Positions 58,967 through 64,000 of a DNA stretch of 64,000 bases are shown in pieces. Position 1 is the first letter of the stretch. Each line of letters opens with the position of its first letter. The translations under genes and the position numbers were made by a program. The notes beneath the pieces were generated by a model. That model saw only the letters and a program-made list of their open reading frames with translations, searched no databases and was not told the origin of the DNA. Source of the DNA: Cytobacillus gottheilii (lineage in GTDB: Bacteria > Bacillota > Bacilli > Bacillales > Cytobacillaceae); contig NZ_KV440945.1 of assembly GCF_001636345.1 (NCBI RefSeq), positions 4,003,854 through 4,067,853 on the forward strand. The letters are read 5' to 3'.

Positions 58967-60433
58967 ATGGGTGTTCGTCTAAGGAAAGGGCAAAAAGTAG
59001 ATCTTACGAAATCAAATCCAGGCTTACAAGTGGTTGTCGCTGGCCTGGGCTGGGATGTAAGCGGCGGTCCGGCAAACTATGACCTGGATGCTTCCGCCTT
59101 CCTGACCAATGGTGCCGGCAAAGTACATAGTGATCTCGATTTTGTCTTTTATAATAATCCTAATGGAGGCAATGGTTCTGTTATATACACTGGTGATAAT
59201 AGGACTGGTGCCGGCCATCAGGATGATGAGCAAATTAAAATTGATTTGAATCAAGTCCCGGCATCAATTGAAAAAATTTCATTTTCGATTACGATTCATG
59301 ACGCCCAAATGAAGGGGCAAAATTTTGGACAAATTCAAAACGCATATGTACGCATTTTTAATGCTTTTACAAATGAAGAATTGCTCCGCTTTGATCTTGG
59401 CCGGGAATTCACTGTGGAAACAGCAATCGTAGCGGCGGAGTTATACCGTCATAATGGAGAATGGAAGTTTAATGCAACTGGAGCAGGCTTCCAAGGAGGA
59501 CTTGCTGCCCTGTGCCGCAATTTCGGCATTGATGTAGACGACGAGCCTGCACCTGCACAGCCACAAGGAGGTAATTTTCAGCCTTCATTTCAGGCTCCGC
59601 CAGCACAGCCATCTTATCAGCAGCCGTCCTATCAGCAAAACACATATAGCCAGCAGCCATCCTACCAGAATCAAAGTCAGCCAGCTTTCGGTCAGCCTAA
59701 CTATAACAGCAGCACTTCGTACAATCAGCCGTCCTACTCACAGCCTGGATACGAATCAGCAACACAGCCGACACACCACCTTCAGCCTTCATCCAATTAT
59801 GGTGATAATGTCAGCTGTACACGCTGCGGCTCCACAAATGTAAGAACTGGTGAAAAAGGGTTCGGCCTTGGAAAGGCAGCGATTGGCGGACTTATATTAG
59901 GACCAATTGGTCTGCTTGGCGGTTTTATCGGGAAAAACCAGCTGAAATTCTCCTGTAATCAGTGCGGAAATAATTGGTCTCCAAATCAAACGGATTATGC
60001 ACAATGGGCGAACGATCAAAAGAATAAAGCACAAGCTTTATTTGCACGTTATAAAAGTCAGGATGTCCTTGATGCGGTTGTTGCTTCCTGTGCCCTTGTC
60101 GGCATGGCTGATGGCCGCTTAGATCCTAGTGAGCGTCAAAAGATGATGGAATTTATTCACCAGAGCCAAGAGCTGAGAGTTTTTGAAACGAATAAGGTCG
60201 TTCAGCAATTCAATATGTTCGTGCAAAAAATTGAAATGGATCCGATTATCGGCCGTGCAGAGGCATTTAAAGCGGTTGGCCGTGTCCGTTCAAAACCCGA
60301 AATAGCCCGTTTAGTTGCCCGCTACTGTATTGCGATCGGCTATGCAGACGGCCACTTTGATCCAAATGAAAAACAGGCAGTCACTGAAATTTGCATGGAA
60401 CTTGGCTTAAATCCGCATGAATTTCTTTCATAA
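58967..60433 (+). CDS. TerD-linker-zinc ribbon-TerB fusion protein
   Basis: 488 residues. A TerD domain (about 1-190) opens MGVRLRKGQKVDLTKSNPGL with the Ca2+-binding loop YDLDASAFL and FYNN. A low-complexity linker rich in Gln, Pro, Ser, Tyr and Asn (about 195-280, PSYQQ-like repeats) follows. A zinc ribbon (CTRCGS about 284 and CNQCGNNW about 329) brackets a glycine-rich hydrophobic hairpin (AAIGGLILGPIGLLGGFIG). A TerB-like helical domain fills about 355-488 (VGMADGRLDPSERQ, IGYADGHFDPNEKQ). Ter proteins are tied to tellurite and stress responses, acting near the membrane. AAGGGGAG precedes the ATG. Single gene. Confidence 0.87.
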   Translation: MGVRLRKGQKVDLTKSNPGLQVVVAGLGWDVSGGPANYDLDASAFLTNGAGKVHSDLDFVFYNNPNGGNGSVIYTGDNRTGAGHQDDEQIKIDLNQVPASIEKISFSITIHDAQMKGQNFGQIQNAYVRIFNAFTNEELLRFDLGREFTVETAIVAAELYRHNGEWKFNATGAGFQGGLAALCRNFGIDVDDEPAPAQPQGGNFQPSFQAPPAQPSYQQPSYQQNTYSQQPSYQNQSQPAFGQPNYNSSTSYNQPSYSQPGYESATQPTHHLQPSSNYGDNVSCTRCGSTNVRTGEKGFGLGKAAIGGLILGPIGLLGGFIGKNQLKFSCNQCGNNWSPNQTDYAQWANDQKNKAQALFARYKSQDVLDAVVASCALVGMADGRLDPSERQKMMEFIHQSQELRVFETNKVVQQFNMFVQKIEMDPIIGRAEAFKAVGRVRSKPEIARLVARYCIAIGYADGHFDPNEKQAVTEICMELGLNPHEFLS

Positions 60434-60504
60434 GAACCATGTAAGGTTAATTTCGATAAATTAATAGTATGACTCAGCTATAAAAAACTTGACTTATCTT
60501 ATCT

Positions 60505-60533
60505 GAGGCTCTGCTTTTTGCAGAGCCTTTTTT
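60505..60533 (+). terminator. Rho-independent terminator
   Basis: Stem GGCTCTGC/GCAGAGCC followed by six T residues after the TerD fusion gene. Confidence 0.9.
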
Positions 60534-60615
60534 GCTTCTCCTCTTTCACATGAATAGTTCTTCTGCATTGAGGGTAAACTCTCTTAAATGATATGTGGCA
60601 AAGGAGATGAGTTAA

Positions 60616-61458
60616 ATGCATGAAAATTCTTCAACTGAACGATATATGCCTGTCACCTCTTCAACAAGCGGAATGATACAAAATGCTGCAGATGGTGTAT
60701 ATGCTTTTACCGTTCAGATCGTCAATGTATGTTTTGTTGCGACAAATACAGCTGCAGGGGAATGGGTATTAGTAGATGCCGGCATGCCTAAATCAGAAGA
60801 AAAAATTATTGAAGCTGCAGAGGAGCTCTTTGGAAAAGGAGCAAAACCAAAGGCGATTATTTTAACACATGGACATTTTGATCATGTAGGAGCCATTATA
60901 GACCTTGTAGAGAAATGGAATGTGCCTGTATTTGCACACGAATTGGAAATCCCCTACTTAACAGGACAGAAAGATTATCCTAAACCAGATCCATCAGTAG
61001 AAGGCGGTTTAATTGCAAAAATTTCTCCATTATTTCCTCATGAAGGCATAGATCTTGGCGCACATATTCAATCACTGCCAGCTGATGGTACTGTTCCTTC
61101 AATGCCAGAATGGAAATGGATTCATACACCAGGACATACACCAGGACATATTTCCCTCTTTAGAGAAAATGATAAAACCTTAATCGCTGGAGATGCATTT
61201 GTAACAGTTAAACAAGAATCACTTTACAAAGTATTGACACAGGAACAGGAGGTAAGCGGTCCGCCAAAATACTTAACAACAGACTGGGACGCTGCTCGCT
61301 CGTCGGTACAAACACTGCAGAAACTGGATCCCTATGTTGCCATTACAGGTCATGGCATTCCAATGGCGGCAGCTGAACTGGAAGAAAACCTGCACAAGCT
61401 CGTTCAAGACTTCGACTCTATCGCCATTCCGGAGCATGGGAAATATGTAGATGAATAA
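60616..61458 (+). CDS. MBL-fold metallo-hydrolase
   Basis: 280 residues of the metallo-beta-lactamase superfamily. The metal motif is THGHFDHVGA (about 89-98), with further ligands in HTPGHTPGHIS, AGDAF and TGHGIP. The substrate cannot be inferred; members include glyoxalase II-like, lactonase and other hydrolases. There is no signal peptide, so it is not a secreted beta-lactamase. AAAGGAG lies 9 bases upstream. Single gene. Confidence 0.88.
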   Translation: MHENSSTERYMPVTSSTSGMIQNAADGVYAFTVQIVNVCFVATNTAAGEWVLVDAGMPKSEEKIIEAAEELFGKGAKPKAIILTHGHFDHVGAIIDLVEKWNVPVFAHELEIPYLTGQKDYPKPDPSVEGGLIAKISPLFPHEGIDLGAHIQSLPADGTVPSMPEWKWIHTPGHTPGHISLFRENDKTLIAGDAFVTVKQESLYKVLTQEQEVSGPPKYLTTDWDAARSSVQTLQKLDPYVAITGHGIPMAAAELEENLHKLVQDFDSIAIPEHGKYVDE

Positions 61459-61500
61459 TAAATTTGATGTTGGATCATAAGTATTCAACACACCATAGAA

Positions 61501-61549
61501 CAGAATGATTAGAAAGTGACTTTTTTAATCATCCTGTTTTTTATTTTTT
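61501..61549 (+). terminator. Rho-independent terminator
   Basis: Imperfect stem CAGAATGATTA/TAATCATCCTG followed by TTTTTT, after the MBL gene. Confidence 0.8.
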
Positions 61550-61556
61550 TATAAAC

Positions 61557-61690
61557 TTGAGTGAAATGGAGCGGAGGACCCTCGACTCCGGTGGGCAGAG
61601 GAAAGGGTGAGACCCCGCAGGAGCCTGCGACGAGGAGGCTCAGCTTGTGATCCCACGAAAAAACAGGGTCAGCAGCGCAATGCAACGGGC
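61557..61690. repeat. Structured Bacillaceae intergenic repeat (GC-rich)
   Basis: A GC-rich element in an AT-rich gap (61459-61833), starting near GTGAAATGGAGCGG, with GTGAGACCCCGCAGGAGC and GACGAGGAGGCTCAGC. These blocks are the recognisable core of an interspersed repeat common in Bacillus genomes (recollection, not searched). GAGCCTGCGACGAGGAGGCTC contains a GAGCCT/AGGCTC hairpin. No coding capacity. Confidence 0.7.
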
Positions 61691-61833
61691 TTGTTTAAAC
61701 AGCCAACACTATGACATTTGTATATTTGAAATCTTATTATAGTTTGTCCAGCCATTTTTTAATAACGAAAAAGTTTATCTTTATTCAAAAAAGGAACAGT
61801 AATACAAACATCATTGTTAGGAGAGGTTCCTTT

Positions 61834-62181
61834 ATGTTTTTAGATGGATTTATTAACCAAAAGGTCCAAGTGAAATTTAAAAACTTGCCTGACTATTTAA
61901 CAGGACCTGTCACAGGCATTTATGAACCAGATGAATGGTACTTGGTCAAACTCGTGAAAACAGAGAGCATGGGGATTTGGGTTGAAAATCCTTGTTACAA
62001 ACGTACAAAGATCAAGGAAGAAGATGGAACAGATATACCAAAAGAAAAGCAAAAAGAAGAGGAATGCACAACAAACCTATTAATCCGCTGGGAATATGTT
62101 AGTTCAGTCATTACCTTTCCGAATGATGCTTCCTTAGGAGCAGATAAGCAGGCAAGATTAATAGGATTTGAAATAAAGTAA
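61834..62181 (+). CDS. Hypothetical protein, 115 aa
   Basis: Soluble protein of 115 residues, MFLDGFINQKVQVKFKNLPDYL..., with alternating hydrophobic residues that suggest a small beta barrel, and a charged loop in the middle (KIKEEDGTDIPKEKQKEEE). ATG 61834 follows GGAGAGG at about 7 bases; the longer frame upstream crosses the intergenic region and is rejected. No family recognised. It ends before a terminator. Confidence 0.65.
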   Translation: MFLDGFINQKVQVKFKNLPDYLTGPVTGIYEPDEWYLVKLVKTESMGIWVENPCYKRTKIKEEDGTDIPKEKQKEEECTTNLLIRWEYVSSVITFPNDASLGADKQARLIGFEIK

Positions 62182-62192
62182 GTGCACGTTCA

Positions 62193-62219
62193 AACGGAAA
62201 TTATTTTTCCGTTTTTTCT
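62193..62219 (+). terminator. Rho-independent terminator
   Basis: Stem AACGGAAA/TTTCCGTT followed by a T run. Confidence 0.85.
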
Positions 62220-62314
62220 TTTGCTCTTCTAAATCTATTGCCTTAAAACTTTGAATTTTTGTTCATCTCAAAAGTTTGCTATGATTATAAGAAAATGCAC
62301 AGGAGGTTTTTTCA

Positions 62315-63277
62315 ATGACGAAAAGAAAAATGATCATTACACATTCTATACATGAATCATACATCAAAGACATACAGGAAGCTGTACCTGACTGGGAATT
62401 AATCGTTGGAAAAGAACCTCATATTTGGCAGGACCATTTACAGGACGCCGAAATAATTGCAGGCTGGAAAAAGGGGATTGCAGAATTACTGGATGGTGAA
62501 AATCTTAAGCTCAAGTGGATCCAATCATGGAGCGCTGGCGTTAATTACATGCCTCTCTCTGTCCTTTCTTCCCATAATATTAAACTGACAAGTGCTGCTG
62601 GCGTGCACGCTTATCCTATTTCTGAAACCATTTTTGCCCTTATGCTTGCTCTCACTCGAAAAATTGATCAGTATGTGAAAAATCAGCAGCAAAAAAAATG
62701 GCATCATGCTGATATTAACCTTGAAATCCATGGCAAAACGATTGGTATTTTTGGATTTGGAGCAATCGGAAAGGAAACAGCCAAAATTGCAAAAGCATTC
62801 GGCATGCATGTCATTGGTGTCCGTTTCTCCGGCAAATCAGATCCGTATGCAGATGAAATGTATACTGCTCAAGAAATAGATGAAATTCTGCTCAAATGTG
62901 ACTACATAGCCGTTACTTTGCCTCTTACCGACGAGACAAAACACCTTTTTGGTGCTAAGCAATTCTCGCTGATGAAACCTTCATCCTTCTTTATTAATAT
63001 CGGGCGTGGAGAAATCGCTGACGAACAGGCCCTCATTGAAGCACTAAGGGATAAGAAAATTGCTGGAGCTGGCCTGGATGTATTTGAAAAGGAACCTTTA
63101 GACGAAAACAGCCCCTTATGGGAGCTGGATAATGTCATTATTACACCACATACAGCCGGCTCAACGGAACATTATGATCAGCGCCTAATCAGGGATATTT
63201 TTCTGCCAAATTTAAAGCAATACCTTGCTGGCGAGGATCCGTCTATTAACTTAGTTGACTATAAAAAAGGGTATTAA
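62315..63277 (+). CDS. D-2-hydroxyacid dehydrogenase family protein
   Basis: 320 residues. The NAD-binding motif is GKTIGIFGFGAIGKETA (about 143-159). Catalytic residues of the family: Arg in INIGRGEIADEQAL, Glu in FEKEPLDENSPLW and His in ITPHTAGSTE. It interconverts a 2-keto acid and a D-2-hydroxy acid with NAD(P)H; substrate unknown. AGGAGG lies 9 bases before the ATG. It lacks the C-terminal ACT domain of phosphoglycerate dehydrogenase. Confidence 0.9.
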   Translation: MTKRKMIITHSIHESYIKDIQEAVPDWELIVGKEPHIWQDHLQDAEIIAGWKKGIAELLDGENLKLKWIQSWSAGVNYMPLSVLSSHNIKLTSAAGVHAYPISETIFALMLALTRKIDQYVKNQQQKKWHHADINLEIHGKTIGIFGFGAIGKETAKIAKAFGMHVIGVRFSGKSDPYADEMYTAQEIDEILLKCDYIAVTLPLTDETKHLFGAKQFSLMKPSSFFINIGRGEIADEQALIEALRDKKIAGAGLDVFEKEPLDENSPLWELDNVIITPHTAGSTEHYDQRLIRDIFLPNLKQYLAGEDPSINLVDYKKGY

Positions 63278-63296
63278 ACCATTTTATCTTGATAAT

Positions 63297-63333
63297 AAAA
63301 AACGAGATTCCCATATAAGGTATCTCGTTTTTT
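63297..63333. terminator. Bidirectional terminator
   Basis: Stem AACGAGAT/ATCTCGTT with A and T runs on either side, between convergent genes. Confidence 0.85.
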
Positions 63334-63338
63334 GGCTT

Positions 63339-64000
63339 CTACATCGTTTGTGTCTTATGCTTTCGCTTAGAAAGAATCTGTTCTAAAGCCCCTGATCCAA
63401 AGAGCACACCGCTGACAATTAAAACTAGGCCCAGGAGATGAGATATTGTAATCACCTCACCTAAAAATAAAGCAGATCCTGCAAGCGCAAAGAAAGTATT
63501 TAAGTTTAAGAAAATGGATGCTTCCGCTGGTCCAACCCTGCTGATCGCCGAGTTATAAACCATATGACCAACACCGGTAGCAAGAATGGCAGAAATAAAG
63601 AATAATAGCCAAACATATCCTGGAGCAGAGGAAATTTCAGAAAGTCCTCTTGGCTCGACAATAAGACTGATGACAAATAAAATAATGGCTCCCCACACAA
63701 GCATATAACCTGTCAAAAGACGGGCATCCATGGTCTTTGATGCCTTGCTTATTAATATAAAACTGAATGCCTGTGCCAAAATAGACAGAAACACATAGAA
63801 GTCACCGATTGATAAACTGGAGATTCCTTCACCGCCTGACAGAACAATAAATGTTACGCCAGTGCCTCCAAGCAAAAATCCGCACACTTGGATAAAGGTG
63901 GGACGATTTTTTAATATGACCGTTGAAAATATAGCCGTCAATAATGGACCTGCTCCTAAAATAAGACCTCCATTAGTAGCAGAAGTTTCTGTTAAACCGA
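63339..64000 (-). CDS. EamA (DMT) family transporter, partial at the window edge
   Basis: The frame stays open on the minus strand to the right edge, so the N-terminal part is missing; about 220 residues are visible. There are six or seven transmembrane helices and the second EamA repeat (FLLGGTGVTFIVLSGG, then SISVFLNLNTFFALAGSALFLGE-like block with NLNTFFALAGSA). DMT transporters export metabolites or amino acids; the substrate is unknown. An internal TTG at 63941 is not the start. Confidence 0.85.
   Translation of the reverse strand, partial: GLTETSATNGGLILGAGPLLTAIFSTVILKNRPTFIQVCGFLLGGTGVTFIVLSGGEGISSLSIGDFYVFLSILAQAFSFILISKASKTMDARLLTGYMLVWGAIILFVISLIVEPRGLSEISSAPGYVWLLFFISAILATGVGHMVYNSAISRVGPAEASIFLNLNTFFALAGSALFLGEVITISHLLGLVLIVSGVLFGSGALEQILSKRKHKTQTM

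Overview
The window is a low-GC Gram-positive chromosome segment from a member of the Bacillaceae, most likely a Bacillus/Cytobacillus-type soil organism outside the B. subtilis group. Reasons: strong AGGAGG ribosome sites with frequent TTG and GTG starts, Fur boxes of the Bacillus 7-1-7 type, orthologues of AbrB, YpuA, YwaC, MtnE, GlpP, FosB and BstA, a preQ1 and a manganese riboswitch, and structured intergenic repeats of a kind common in Bacillaceae. I see no rRNA, tRNA, phage, transposase or CRISPR array. It is an ordinary chromosomal region with scattered accessory genes.

Layout. 1-5.4 kb: the tail of an AEC transporter, a DUF3231 protein, a DoxX protein with an Fnr/Rex-like site, then a Fur-controlled divergent pair (ferredoxin reductase, siderophore ATPase). 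5.6-9.6 kb: metallophosphoesterase, diguanylate cyclase, signal peptidase I, VOC protein, AbrB. 9.9-13.2 kb: hydroxamate-siderophore permeases and a divergent binding lipoprotein (YfhA/YfiZ/YfiY type), each side with a Fur box; their ATPase is the distant gene at 4.5 kb. 13.3-24.9 kb: small enzymes (VOC, BstA, cupin, aldo/keto reductase, MtnE, FosB), a MerR regulator coupled to a C45-family hydrolase, a cobalamin-binding protein overlapping a PAS-STAS protein, and a Fur-controlled zinc-ribbon/flavodoxin pair.

24.9-31.8 kb: a TetR-controlled operon encoding a 31-residue peptide, a small alarmone synthetase, a membrane protein and the TetR repressor; then a MerR gene with no ordinary start codon, an MpfA-type magnesium exporter with a hairpin between ribosome site and start, QueT with a preQ1-I riboswitch, and TerC with a Mn2+ riboswitch. 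31.8-40.1 kb: tripartite tricarboxylate transporter (TctCBA) with its CitS/CitT-type two-component system, and aspartate kinase. 40.3-45.6 kb: the RsbY/RsbM/RsbK general-stress module; rsbY and rsbM have clear SigB-type promoters, which implies feedback. 45.8-52.0 kb: a large TPR/degenerate-GTPase protein, a YpuA protein with an ECF-sigma promoter, and glutaminyl-tRNA synthetase, unusual in Bacilli.

52.1-64.0 kb: alkyladenine DNA glycosylase; a six-gene operon glpP-ugpC-ugpA-ugpE-ugpB-GDPD for glycerol-3-phosphate/glycerophosphodiester use, headed by a leader terminator that its own GlpP antiterminator probably overrides; a TerD-linker-zinc ribbon-TerB fusion; an MBL-fold hydrolase; a D-2-hydroxyacid dehydrogenase; and the 3' part of an EamA transporter. 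The best candidates for undescribed biology are the CarH-like B12 module paired with a STAS output, the TetR-gated alarmone synthetase operon, the hairpin-bridged start of the magnesium exporter, and two intergenic arrays of one motif repeated at exactly 21 bp.
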